Shown here piece after piece: positions 10,868-21,189 of a DNA stretch of 64,000 bases (the first letter of the stretch is position 1; every line of letters begins with the position of its first letter). The notes beneath the pieces were generated by a model that was given only the letters and a program-made list of their open reading frames with translations, had not been told where the DNA came from and did no database searches. Made by a program: the position numbers and the translations under genes. The stretch is from Wyeomyia smithii (Eukaryota; Arthropoda; Insecta; Diptera; Culicidae), in assembly GCF_029784165.1 (NCBI RefSeq), contig NC_073695.1, positions 208,525,781 to 208,589,780 on the forward strand, written 5' to 3'.

Positions 10868-12238
10868 ATGGATGTAGATCCCTCGCCTCCCGCGCCACCA
10901 TCCCCGAACCCCTCTGACCCTGACCCTTCTGTTACCCCCTCCCCTGTTCATTCTTCAGTCCCCCCTCGCCCCAGGCTTTACCCAGACGGAGCCCAGGGCA
11001 GCTATACTGTTTATTTTCGGCCAAAGGCAGGACCGAAATCGAAAAAGTTGAACCTCTTGCAGATTTCTAAAGACCTGACGAAGGAGTACAAGGGCGTGAC
11101 CGAAATTTCCAAGGTCCGGCCTAACAAGCTCCGTGTCGTGGTCGGTAACCTGAAAGAGGCCAACGATATAGCTTGCTCTGAGCTCTTCACACGCGAGTAT
11201 CGCGTTTACATACCCGCACGAGACGTGGAGATCGACGGTGTCATAACCGATTCGAGTCTGTCCGTCGAGTGTATACTGCAAAGTGCCAAAGGGTGCTTTA
11301 AGAACAAAACGTGTCCCGAAGTAAAGGTGCTCGACTGCAAGCAATTGCGGTCAGCATCGATCATCGGTGGCAAAACAGTATACACTCCGTCAGACTCGTT
11401 TCGAGTTACGTTCGCCGGGTCTGCACTACCAAGCCACGTCTCGATCCACCGGGTTCGTCTCCCTGTGAGGCTCTACGTGCCCCGCGTCATGAACTGCCTG
11501 AATTGCAAGCAGTTAGGCCATACAGCCGCCTACTGCTGCAATAAGGCACGTTGTGGCAAGTGTGGGGAGTCTCATGCGGAAGATTCTTGCAGTGTTAACG
11601 CTGAAAAGTGTATTCACTGCGGAGAAAATCTGCATGAGCTCTCGACATGTGCGGTGTACATGCAGCGCAGGGATAAAATAAAACGGTCTCTCAAAGAGCG
11701 TTCAAAGCGTTCCTACGCTGACATGCTGAAGAAGACCGTTACCACTTCTCCCGTTACTTCGAACCCCTTCGATCTGTTGCCCTCTGAGGAAACCGATTCT
11801 GACGATTCACCAGCGGGAACATCTTACGCCAATCCTGGGGAGTCTAGAAAGAGGAAAAATATTTCCTCTCCTAAACTTCCCAGAAAAGGTCCTAAGATTT
11901 CTCAAAGTGAAATGAAAGTTACAAACAAACCAAACAGTGCTGCGGAAAAACCGAAGCAAACTCCTCCTGGGCTGGCAAATTTAAAGTCCCAGAAGGAGTT
12001 CCCAGCACTGCCAGGAACATCTAAAACCCCAGTTGCTCCTTTTACACTCCCAGTTGATGAAACAAACTCTGGATTAGTGAAATTTTCTGACATTGTGGAC
12101 TGGATTTTTGAAACTTTCAATGTACCCGATCCAATTAAAATTTTTCTTACAGCATTCCTCCCAACAGTTAGATCATTTTTGAAGCAGTTGACTGCCCAAT
12201 GGCCTCTCCTTGCAGCGATTGTATCCTTCGATGCCTAA
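10868..12238 (+). CDS. ORF1 (Gag-like) protein of the I-clade LINE
   Basis: The 456-residue nucleic-acid-binding protein would package the LINE RNA. The N-terminus is Pro/Ser-rich (residues 1-35). Three zinc knuckles follow in tandem from Cys210: C-x2-C-x4-H-x4-C, C-x2-C-x3-H-x4-C and C-x2-C-x4-H-x4-C. The C-terminal half is basic and Ser/Lys-rich and ends in a hydrophobic stretch. The start ATG at 10868 is the first in a long open frame. The stop codon overlaps the ORF2 start within ATGCCTAA, so ORF2 may be reached by termination-reinitiation. No stop or frameshift is visible. Confidence 0.85.
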   Translation: MDVDPSPPAPPSPNPSDPDPSVTPSPVHSSVPPRPRLYPDGAQGSYTVYFRPKAGPKSKKLNLLQISKDLTKEYKGVTEISKVRPNKLRVVVGNLKEANDIACSELFTREYRVYIPARDVEIDGVITDSSLSVECILQSAKGCFKNKTCPEVKVLDCKQLRSASIIGGKTVYTPSDSFRVTFAGSALPSHVSIHRVRLPVRLYVPRVMNCLNCKQLGHTAAYCCNKARCGKCGESHAEDSCSVNAEKCIHCGENLHELSTCAVYMQRRDKIKRSLKERSKRSYADMLKKTVTTSPVTSNPFDLLPSEETDSDDSPAGTSYANPGESRKRKNISSPKLPRKGPKISQSEMKVTNKPNSAAEKPKQTPPGLANLKSQKEFPALPGTSKTPVAPFTLPVDETNSGLVKFSDIVDWIFETFNVPDPIKIFLTAFLPTVRSFLKQLTAQWPLLAAIVSFDA

Positions 12239-15200
12239 TTCAACTGCGTATATGAAGGATTCTATCTCTGTCTTACAGTGGAATTGTAGAAGTATTTTAC
12301 CAAAAATTGATTCGTTTAAAGTTTTGATAAATAAAAACAAATGCGATGCATTTTCCCTTTGTGAAACTTGGCTTACTTCAAATATTGATCTCAACTTCCA
12401 TGATTTTAATATTATTCGCCTTGATCGAGACACCCCATATGGAGGAGTACTTTTAGGGATTAAAAAGTGCTATTCTTTCTATCGTATTAACCTCCCCTCG
12501 ATTCCAGGCATCGAAGTTGTCGCATGTCAAATGACAATACAAGGTAAAGAGCTTTGTATTGCCTCAATATATATTCCCCCCAGAGCACAGGTTGGGCAAC
12601 GGCTGCTCTTTGATTTAATAGAACTTCTTCCCTCGCCACGTTTGATTTTGGGAGACTTCAACTCTCATGGCGTGGCTTGGGGTTCCCCATACAATGATAA
12701 CCGCTCCTCTTTAATCTATAACCTTTGCGATGACTTCGACATGACTATTTTAAACAACGGTGAAATGACACGTATCCCGAAACCTCCAGCGCGCCCAAGC
12801 GCTTTGGATCTATCCTTATGTTCGACGTCGCTACGGTTGGATTGCACATGGAAGGTAATCCTCGATCCTCACGGTAGCGACCATCTGCCTATTCTTATTT
12901 CAATTACTAACGGGTCAACTCGCATGCGACCAATTGACATTCCGTATGACCTCACACGAAATGTCGATTGGAAGTTATACGAGGAAATGATTTCAAAAGC
13001 GGTCGAGTCGATTCAACATCATTCACCACTTGAAGAATACAACCTCCTCGCGGGCTTGATTCTCGACGCCGCGTTGCAAGCCCAAACGAAGAAATATCCC
13101 GGCGTAACGATCAAAGAACGGCCTCCCACTCCGTGGTGGGACCAAGAGTGCTCCGATGTCTACACGCAAAGATCCGACGCGTTTAAGGCCTACCAGACGG
13201 GAGGTATACCTGGCGACTATTTACGGTATTCGGAGCTTGATACCAAGCTTAAAAGCTTGGCTAAAGCAAAGAAACGTGGATATTGGCGTCGGTTCGTGAA
13301 CGAGACGTCGAGGGAGACATCGATGAGCACTCTTTGGAACACAGCCCGAAGAATGCGGAATCGCGTAACGGTCAACGAAAGCGAGGAGTCTTCAAGTAGG
13401 TGGATATTTGATTTTGCCAGGAAAGTATGTCCGGACTCTGTTCCTGAGCAAAATATTGTTCGCGATGCGTCTCCGGGCCACGACGCGATAGAATCACCTT
13501 TTACGATGGCAGAACTTTCAGTTGCCCTCCTGTCCTGTAACAATAACGCGCCTGGATTAGATAGAATCAAATTCAACTTGTTGAAGAATCTACCCGGCAA
13601 TGCCAAGAGGCGCTTGTTGAACTTGTTCAATAAGTTCCTGGAGCAAAACATTGTACCGCAGGATTGGAGGCAAGTGAAGGTGATCGCCATCCAAAAACCA
13701 GGGAAACCAGCTTCTAATCACAACTCTTATAGGCCGATTGCAATGCTATCCTGTATCCGGAAATTGATGGAAAAAATGATACTCCGTCGTTTAGACCACT
13801 GGGTCGAATCAAATGGTCTACTATCAGAAACTCAATTTGGCTTCCGCCGTGCCAAAGGGACGAATGATTGTCTTGCGTTGCTTTCAACAGATATTCAGCT
13901 GGCGTATGCTCGTAAAGAACAAATGGCGTCTGCGTTCTTGGACATTAAGGGGGCTTTTGATTCCGTTTCTATTGACATTCTTTCGGGTAAACTTCACCGA
14001 CAAGGATTTTCTCCAATTTTGAACAATTTTTTGCACAATTTGTTGTCCGAAAAGCACATGCATTTTACGCATGGCGATTTGGCAACTTTTCGCATTAGCT
14101 ACATGGGTCTTCCCCAGGGCTCATGTTTAAGCCCCCTTCTTTACAACTTTTATGTAAATGACATCGACGAATGTCTGGCAAATTCATGCACGATAAGACA
14201 ACTTGCAGACGACAGTGTAATCTCTGTTACAGGAGCCAAAGCTGCCGATTTGCAAGGACCATTGCAAGATACCTTGGACAATTTGTCTGCTTGGGCTTTA
14301 CAGCTAGGTATCGAATTCTCTCCGGAGAAGACTGAGATAGTAGTTTTTTCTAGGAAGCATGAACCTGCTCAGCTTCAAACACAATTAATGGGTAAAACGA
14401 TTTCTCAGGTTTTGGTACACAAATATCTTGGTGTCTGGTTCGACTCTAAAGGCACCTGGGGTTGTCACGTGAGGTATCTGATGAAAAAATGTCAACAAAG
14501 AGTGAATTTTCTTCGTACAATAACCGGACAATGGTGGGGAGCCCATCCAGGAGACCTTATAAGGCTTTACCAAACAACGATATTGTCTGTTATTGAATAC
14601 GGGTGTTTCTGCTTCCGCTCCGCAGCAAACACACATTTGATCAAACTGGAGCGAATACAATATCGTTGTTTGCGTATCGCCTTAGGTTGCATGCAGTCGA
14701 CCCATACGATGAGTTTGGAGGTTTTAGCTGGAGTACTACCATTGAAAAACCGCTTCTGGAGCCTGTCTTCTCGTATTCTAATCAAATGTGAGGTCTTGAA
14801 CCGTCCCGTGATTGAAAATTTTGAAAGGTTAATCGAACTTAATTCTCAAACCCGTTTTATGACATTGTATTTCAATCACATGTCCCAAAATATTAACCCT
14901 TCTTCGAATATTCCAAATCGTGTCGACTTATCAAATACTTCTGATTCTACTGTGTTTTTCGATACATCCATGATAGAAGAAACTCGTGGAATCCCGGATC
15001 ATTTACGCGTGCAGCAGATCCCTAAAATTTTTTCCAATAAATATCGAAACATCAACTGCGACAATATGTACTACACTGACGGATCACTTCTTGATGGGTC
15101 CACTGGCTTCGGTATCTTCAATAACAATTTAACCGTCTCCCATAAGCTCGATAATCCTGCTTCTGTTTACGTCGCAGAATTAGCTGCAATTCAGTACACC

Positions 15201-15917
15201 CTAGGGATTATCGAAAAAATGCCCACGGACCATTATTTCATCTTTACGGACAGTCTCAGTTCCATTGAGGCTCTCCGATCGATGAAAGATGTTAAGCACT
15301 CTCCGTATTTCCTGGGGAAAATACGGGAACATCTGAGTGCTTTATCCGAAAAATCTACTCAGATTACCTTAGCGTGGGTCCCTTCTCACTGCTCGATACC
15401 GGGTAATGAGAAAGCGGACTCTTTGGCTAAGGTGGGCGCAACAAACGGTGATATTTATGAAAGACCAATTGCCTTTAATGAATTTTTCGCACTTGCACGT
15501 CAGAATACGATCATCAGTTGGCAAAATGCTTGGACCAGAGGGGAATTGGGAAGGTGGTTACATTCCATAATCCCCAATGTATCGACGAACCCGTGGTTCA
15601 AGGGGTTGGATGTAGGTCGGGATTTCATTTGCGTGATGTCCCGGCTTATGTCCAATCACTATAGATTTGACGCGCTCCTCCGTCGTGTTGGGCTCGGGGA
15701 AAGTGGTATCTGTGCCTGTGGTGAAGGTTATCACGACATAGAGCATGTGGTTTGGTCATGCCCTGTACACCGTGACGCCAGGTCTAAATTAATAGCTTCC
15801 CTGCAGGCCGAGGGTAGACAGCCGGCTGTTCCTGTTCGTGATGTCTTGGCGAGCCGTGACCTATCCTACATGTCCCTTATATACGTTTTCCTGAAATCCA
15901 TCCACGCCCCAGTCTAG
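12231..15917 (+). CDS. ORF2 polyprotein (endonuclease-RT-RNase H) of the I-clade LINE
   Basis: The 1228-residue protein performs target-primed reverse transcription. The open frame extends upstream, but the first ATG is 12231, overlapping the ORF1 stop. An APE-type endonuclease fills about residues 8-228 (QWNCRS, LCETWL, GDFNSHG, GSDHLPI). The reverse transcriptase spans about 440-720 (YRPIAMLSC, FLDIKGAFDS, GLPQGSCLSPLLYNFY, and LADD in place of YADD). RNase H is at about 945-1065 (YTDGS, AELAAI, FTDSLSS, GNEKADSLAK). A C-terminal Cys/His cluster (CACGEGYHDIEHVVWSC) is at about 1160. Length and order match the I clade. All catalytic residues expected by eye are present. Confidence 0.9.
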   Translation: MPNSTAYMKDSISVLQWNCRSILPKIDSFKVLINKNKCDAFSLCETWLTSNIDLNFHDFNIIRLDRDTPYGGVLLGIKKCYSFYRINLPSIPGIEVVACQMTIQGKELCIASIYIPPRAQVGQRLLFDLIELLPSPRLILGDFNSHGVAWGSPYNDNRSSLIYNLCDDFDMTILNNGEMTRIPKPPARPSALDLSLCSTSLRLDCTWKVILDPHGSDHLPILISITNGSTRMRPIDIPYDLTRNVDWKLYEEMISKAVESIQHHSPLEEYNLLAGLILDAALQAQTKKYPGVTIKERPPTPWWDQECSDVYTQRSDAFKAYQTGGIPGDYLRYSELDTKLKSLAKAKKRGYWRRFVNETSRETSMSTLWNTARRMRNRVTVNESEESSSRWIFDFARKVCPDSVPEQNIVRDASPGHDAIESPFTMAELSVALLSCNNNAPGLDRIKFNLLKNLPGNAKRRLLNLFNKFLEQNIVPQDWRQVKVIAIQKPGKPASNHNSYRPIAMLSCIRKLMEKMILRRLDHWVESNGLLSETQFGFRRAKGTNDCLALLSTDIQLAYARKEQMASAFLDIKGAFDSVSIDILSGKLHRQGFSPILNNFLHNLLSEKHMHFTHGDLATFRISYMGLPQGSCLSPLLYNFYVNDIDECLANSCTIRQLADDSVISVTGAKAADLQGPLQDTLDNLSAWALQLGIEFSPEKTEIVVFSRKHEPAQLQTQLMGKTISQVLVHKYLGVWFDSKGTWGCHVRYLMKKCQQRVNFLRTITGQWWGAHPGDLIRLYQTTILSVIEYGCFCFRSAANTHLIKLERIQYRCLRIALGCMQSTHTMSLEVLAGVLPLKNRFWSLSSRILIKCEVLNRPVIENFERLIELNSQTRFMTLYFNHMSQNINPSSNIPNRVDLSNTSDSTVFFDTSMIEETRGIPDHLRVQQIPKIFSNKYRNINCDNMYYTDGSLLDGSTGFGIFNNNLTVSHKLDNPASVYVAELAAIQYTLGIIEKMPTDHYFIFTDSLSSIEALRSMKDVKHSPYFLGKIREHLSALSEKSTQITLAWVPSHCSIPGNEKADSLAKVGATNGDIYERPIAFNEFFALARQNTIISWQNAWTRGELGRWLHSIIPNVSTNPWFKGLDVGRDFICVMSRLMSNHYRFDALLRRVGLGESGICACGEGYHDIEHVVWSCPVHRDARSKLIASLQAEGRQPAVPVRDVLASRDLSYMSLIYVFLKSIHAPV

Positions 15918-16296
15918 TCCCGTTCCCCTCCGTCTACACCCAACAAAACGACAAGAACACGTTTGAACCTTAAGCACAAAACCAGCAACCAGACCCCGCA
16001 CAATAGAACCAGGACCCAAGGACTACGAGCCTCTGTCCCAACTCACGACATCGTGGCTCAGCAGAACGAATCCATACATGCCATTCGACGATTATCAGTC
16101 GACCATTGAACAACAAAACACTGATTGGAAATCCCATGCTAGTTTTAAGTTAGACTTAATTTCAGCTCGTAGTCGGCAGCGAGGATAAAAAATTTGCTTT
16201 AGTTTTTAAGTCATCAGATATAATTGGCGCCGTTAAACATTAAATTGTATTTGTGCCGTGTCAAATAAATGTTATGTGAAGAAAAAAAAAAAAAAA

Positions 16297-16306
16297 CACA
16301 GAGAAC
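16297..16306. repeat. Target-site duplication of the I-clade LINE, right copy
   Basis: CACAGAGAAC follows the LINE poly(A) directly and continues into ACTAACAAGC-type P terminal sequence. It is the partner of 10410-10419. Confidence 0.85.
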
Positions 16307-16769
16307 AGACTAACAAGCGAAATACAAAAAGTCTGAAAAAAGTGTGTAAAACTGTTCATGGATGCCATGAAATACTCCCCGAATTAAGCCCCTCGTCATG
16401 CTGTATGGCAAAGTAAAATGTGATGTCGCTACCGTCGCTATACACCTGCATCAGTGTATGTACTCTTCACTCGCTCTGGTTACTGGCATTGTAATATATT
16501 TGCTATGCCTTTCGTTCCATGTAAAAACTTCGTAAAGAAATGTCACAATATTCACACAAGTTTTGAAACGTGTTACGTGTAAAAAAATAAACCAACTTTC
16601 CCGCAGCCTTTTATGTTCAACTCGTTTTTTACAATAAAATTGGAAATAATTTTATTCTGCTTGTACTTAAACCGCGAAACAGTAGGAAGCCTTTTTTCCA
16701 CTGTCCGGTAGTTGAAATATGATTAGTACTGGTTATATTTGACGTTAAATTTGCAGAAATTATGAAAAA

Positions 16770-17032
16770 AAATCTGCCTATTTACAGCTGGTGCTTGCAG
16801 GTATTTGAAAACATTAGGTTTATTTCAGCAACCCCAAGACACTTAACTTTTGTTTCGTGCTACCGTAAGAGCTGTTTCAGATAGTGATATCATGGACCAG
16901 ACACCAACACCGGTTTCGAGAAAAATTGTGCCCATCATGCGGACAAGGGTCGATGTTCGACCAATCAGTCGGACATCGGGCCTCGTCCTGAATGATGAGC
17001 AGAATTTTGCTAGGAACCGGTCGACGGTATAG
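16770..17032 (+). other. Decayed exon-like unit in the P subterminal region (X1 copy)
   Basis: A splice-acceptor-like TTTACAG is followed by a unit (GCTTGCAG-TTTGAAAACATTAG) that has two relatives, at about 21190-21250 and 21985-22060. It then runs through an open stretch of about 60 codons to a donor-like TAG|GTAATT at 17033. The same sequence is in X2 (20740-21000). The product is not recognised. It reads antisense to the copy B transposase. Confidence 0.35.
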
Positions 17033-17049
17033 GTAATTTAATTTTTATT

Positions 17050-18695
17050 ACACACGTCAATTTGATTTAATTTCTTCCCAGAATTTTTTACCTGCAGAAA
17101 TAATTGAAACTAACTTGAATGAGATTAAATCAATTATTAAAAATTTCAAAAATATGAAAGCACCTGGTGACGATGGAATCTTTAATATACTAATCAAACA
17201 TCTCCCTGAGAGCACAATGGAATTTTTAGTGAAAATTTTCAATTGCTGCTTCAAAATTGCATATTTTCCCAAATTATGGAAAAATGCAAAAATTACTCCC
17301 AGTTTAAAACCGGATAAGAACCCTGCTGAAGTTTCAAGTTATCGACCAATCAGTTTGCTTTCTTCAATAAGTAAACTGTTTGAGAGAATTATTCTTAACA
17401 GAATGATGTCACACATCAACGAAAATTCAATTTTTGCAAATGAACAGTTTGGATTTCGCCATGGGCATTCCACAACTCATCAATTGCTCAGAGTTACTAA
17501 TATGATACGAGCTAACAAATCTGAAGGTTATTCCACTGGAGCTGCTCTTTTAGACATAGAAAAAGCATTCGACAGTGTTTGGCATAAAGGTTTGATTGCG
17601 AAATTGCAAACTTTTAATTTTCCAATTTTCCTAATCAAAATTTTTAAAAATTATCTTACTGATCGAACTCTGCAGGTTTTCTATCAGAATTCAAAATCTG
17701 ATAGATTTCCTGTCAGAGCAGTTGTACCTCAAGGTTCAGTCTTGGGTCCAGTCCTGTACAACATATTCACTTCAGATCTTCCTGGTTTGCCTCCAGGATG
17801 CACAAAGTCATTGTTCTGCGATGACACAAGCATTTCCGTAAAAGGAAAAAGTCTTCGTGTCATATGCAGTCGATTGCAGAAAAAGTTTAGATATTTTTTC
17901 TTCCTACTTGCAAAAGTGGAAAATCTCTCCCAATGCTTCTAAAACTCAAATGATAATTTTTCCGAATAAGCCTAGGGCTTCTTTCCTCAAGCCAAACAAT
18001 AATCACGTTGTCAAGATGAATGGGGTTATTTTAAGTTGGCCCGACAAGGTTAAGTACTTGGGACTAATTTATGATAAAAAACTTATTTTCAAAGAGCACA
18101 TTGAGAGTATACAAGCCAAGTGCATCAAATATACGAGATGTTTATATCCTCTCATTACCAGGAATTCTAAACTTTGTTTAAAGAACAAACTTTTGATTTA
18201 CAAACAAATTTTTAGACCAGCAATGCTTTATGCTGTACCGATCTGGTCAAGTTGCTGTTCAACAAGGAAGAAAACGCTCCAAAGGATTCAGAATAAAATT
18301 CTGAAAATGATTTTGAAGCGTCCTCCTTGGTTTGGTACACTCGAATTACATAGACTTACTGGTGTTGAACCATTAGAAGCTATGTCAAATAAAATTATTA
18401 ACAAATTTCGACAAAAATCGTTGCAATCCTCAATTGCTACGATAAGCTCTCTTTATAGCCAATAAGTTAGCAATTAAGTTAGTTGTAAGTTTACTTCCCC
18501 TTTTCTGACAAGTAGGTTTAAATCCCTACGAATGATAAGTCCTAATTGCGCAAGCAAACAAATCCTAACAATTAAAATTACAAATTTCTAACAGTGTTGA
18601 GAAGTCACCATTTGTGATTGGATACACATACTCATTATTTACTAATATTTATCATAAATACTTAAGCTACTAACAAATCCCCCCTTAAAAAAAAA
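17050..18695 (+). mobile_element. Juan-like (Jockey clade) LINE, 5'-truncated
   Basis: The piece contains the reverse transcriptase and 3' end of a Jockey-clade element and ends in a short A-run at about 18687-18695. Its 5' end falls inside ORF2. The protein resembles the mosquito Juan family as far as can be judged by eye. It lies exactly between direct repeats X1 and X2, with no additional short target duplication visible. Confidence 0.75.
17080..18465 (+). pseudogene. Juan-like ORF2 reverse transcriptase remnant
   Basis: The open frame from about 17080 encodes the RT fingers and palm (MKAPGDDGI, SYRPISLLSS, FGFRHGHSTTHQL, LLDIEKAFDSVWHKG, VPQGSVLGPVLYN, FCDDTSI). One extra base in the A-run near 17882 shifts the frame. 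The thumb and C-terminal region continue in another frame to the stop at 18465 (KVKYLGLIYDKKL, MLYAVPIWSSC). The endonuclease is missing. A single frameshift suggests a young truncated insertion. Confidence 0.8.
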
Positions 18696-21017
18696 GCCAA
18701 TCAGTTGTGTACTTATTTGTTTTTGTATTGTCCTGTTATGTAGCCACTTTTCAACTCTCAAACTGAAGTCAATGCAATATATGCAAAAAGATTCAACGTC
18801 ATCTTGATTAGTCTTCAACATGTCAGTTCTTATTAAGCTAAAACTTCTTGACAGACAAACAATTCACGCAGCTCAGCACACGCTTTTATTGTATATCTGC
18901 TCATTGATGTATGCGTCGTATATATTTTATAACGGGTGCAATTCTTCCAGTTGGTCCCGAGGTACGATGCTGGCTCAACAAGCCAGTTGTCGTAAGTTCG
19001 AGTCTCGGCTCGGAAGAAACTAATAGTGTCAGTAGGATCATGGTGCTAGCTTCGCAATTGTCCTGTACACAAACAGTTGGCTGCGAAGTCTGTGCACAAT
19101 AAACAGATGAGTCAAGTTTACAAATGGAATGTAGCATCAAGGCTTTGCTTTTCTTACGGCTCAGGTTTCGATTAGTTTTGGGGTTCATACTGGTCTCACA
19201 AGCCAGTCGTTATATGCTCAAGTTCTTTCAATTATAGTTCTGTTCTATTAGTTCAAATTCGGAATTTGGTAAATGACTTTCGAAATTATCTGTCTTTGCA
19301 TCATTTACAACGTATAACCGCAGACAGACGTCCAAGCTGAGTTCCAAACTTGTGTAAGGTTTTTTGTAGTGGCAATCCGTAACCAGATAGCGCTACCAGT
19401 ACCGCCAGCCTCGTACACCAGCGAAAAAATATGTATTGTAGCGATAAGGTCACCAGGCGGCGCTAGTGTACAAGTGATTTATAACGCAATTTACTTTGAA
19501 AATTTACACAGAAATTTTGATCAATGTTGTTTTTGCTTGGGCGTCTGTCTGTGGTATAACTGTGGCACAGCTATCGACTGAAAGTTAAAAATATGTATTT
19601 CGCCAAATATTTTACAGCCATAATATATTATACAATTATAAAAATGCTGAAATGATAACCATAAACTATCATAAGTTGCTATGAACGATAAACATTATGC
19701 CATTATGATTTTGATTATCACTATTCTGCTCGCCATCTCCCACTAGATGCTTTATTTGGTTTCTATTTTTCTCGAAATTTGTTGTGAGTTGATTCGTAAC
19801 ATTTCTGACTCCGGTGGTTTAGTTCCAAAATAAATGAAGCAGGCATTCTGATTAACATTTGCGATTTCCGGTTCAATGAAATAAATCGAGTGCTTCTAAA
19901 CAACTGCAAGCTTCACCTGAATACAAGGAGAAATCCGTTAGAATTATTCTCGATAAACATACAGTCGGACGCGATGAGAACATAGTATCCGATGACATCA
20001 CCAATCTGCAGCTTAATAAATCAGTGTAGCACGATTGTTTTTTTTTTTTTCACCAGCATATGTAGCAGTCGAATGGTGATGCAAAGTCACACCTTCTCAC
20101 TTGATTAAACGTTACAATATATCACAATTTACCAGATCTTATTTATTGGGCGCCGAGAAAGTTTGTTTCAGTTTCCATCTTCGGGGTTGTTTTCTTCATT
20201 ATTTAGAAAAAAGGTTTCTCCTTTCATTTTAACACTTGTGGTGTGCGAGAATAAGAACTTCAAACACAGAGAACAGACTAACAAGCGAAATACAAAAAGT
20301 ATGAAAAAAGTGTATAAAACTGTTCATGGATGCCATGAAATACCCCCCGAATTAAGCCCCTCGTCATGCTGTATGGCAAAGTAAAATGTGATGTCGCTAC
20401 CGTCGCTATACACCTGCATCAGTGTATGTACTCTTCACTCGCTCTGGTTACTGGCATTGTAATATATTTGCTATGCCTTTCGTTCCATGTAAAAACTTCG
20501 TAAAGAAATGTCACAATATTCACACAAGTTTTGAAACGTGTTACGTGTAAAAAAATAAACCAACTTTCCCGCAGCCTCTTATGTTCAACTCGTTTTTTAC
20601 AATAAAATTGGAAATAATTTTATTCTGCTTGTACTTAAACCGCGAAACAGGAGGAAGCTTTTTTGCAACTGTCCGGTAGTTGAAATATGATTAGTACTGG
20701 TTATATTTGACGTTAAATTTGCAGAAATTATGAAAAAAAATCTGCCTATTTACAGCTGGTGCTTGCAGGTATTTGAAAACATTAGGTTTATTTCAGCAAC
20801 CCCAAGACACTTAACTTTTGTTTCGTGCTACCGTAAGAGCTGTTTCAGATAGTGATATCATGGACCAGACACCAACACCGGTTTCGAGAAAAATTGTGCC
20901 CATCATGCGGACAAGGTTCGATGTTCGACCAATCAGTCGGACATCGGGCCTCGTCCTGAATGATGAGCAGAATTTTGCTAGGAACCGGTCGACGGTATAG
21001 GTAATTTAATTTTTATT
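18696..21017. repeat. Direct repeat X, copy 2 (empty site for the I-clade LINE)
   Basis: This 2.32 kb block matches 8843-17049 minus the LINE. It starts immediately after the Juan-like poly(A). It ends at GTAATTTAATTTTTATT (21001-21017), after which X1 meets Juan while X2 continues into the rest of copy B. The SINE (about 18949-19243) and the P terminal repeat at 20265 are inside it. Confidence 0.85.
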
Positions 21018-21189
21018 GTTTCAAATTTCGTTAGAATGATAAGTGTTTCTGTTTAGTCCCTGATATCGCTATCATCCTGAAGTTAATGTTTTACTAAAAA
21101 GAGGTATGCTTTATTCATTTAAACGAATTTTTTTTAAAAGAAACCATCAAAAACAAACATTGTCGTTGCCGCTTTCTTTTTGTTCACAG

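Larger units (their letters stand above)
10420..16296 (+). mobile_element. I-clade non-LTR retrotransposon, apparently full length
   Basis: The element has a 5' leader of about 450 bp, ORF1 with three zinc knuckles, ORF2 with endonuclease, reverse transcriptase and RNase H, and a 3' UTR of about 380 bp ending in a poly(A) run. It is bounded by a 10 bp target duplication, and the empty site is preserved in X2. The order APE-RT-RNase H and the CCHC ORF1 fit the I clade (the mosquito MosquI elements are the obvious comparison). Both ORFs are open, so this may be a recent and possibly competent copy. Confidence 0.9.
8843..17049. repeat. Direct repeat X, copy 1 (interrupted by the I-clade LINE)
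   Basis: Without the LINE (10420-16296 and one copy of its 10 bp target duplication) this block is about 2.32 kb. It is nearly identical to 18696-21017, with scattered single-base differences and a small A/T-run length change. It holds the 3' part of P copy A, the junction with a P terminal repeat at 10410, and about 740 bp of the neighbouring element's subterminal DNA. Its right end abuts the Juan-like LINE. Confidence 0.85.

Noticed and set aside
13217..13690. 157-codon ORF on the - strand
   Set aside because: It is antisense to the I-clade ORF2 and has no domain of its own.
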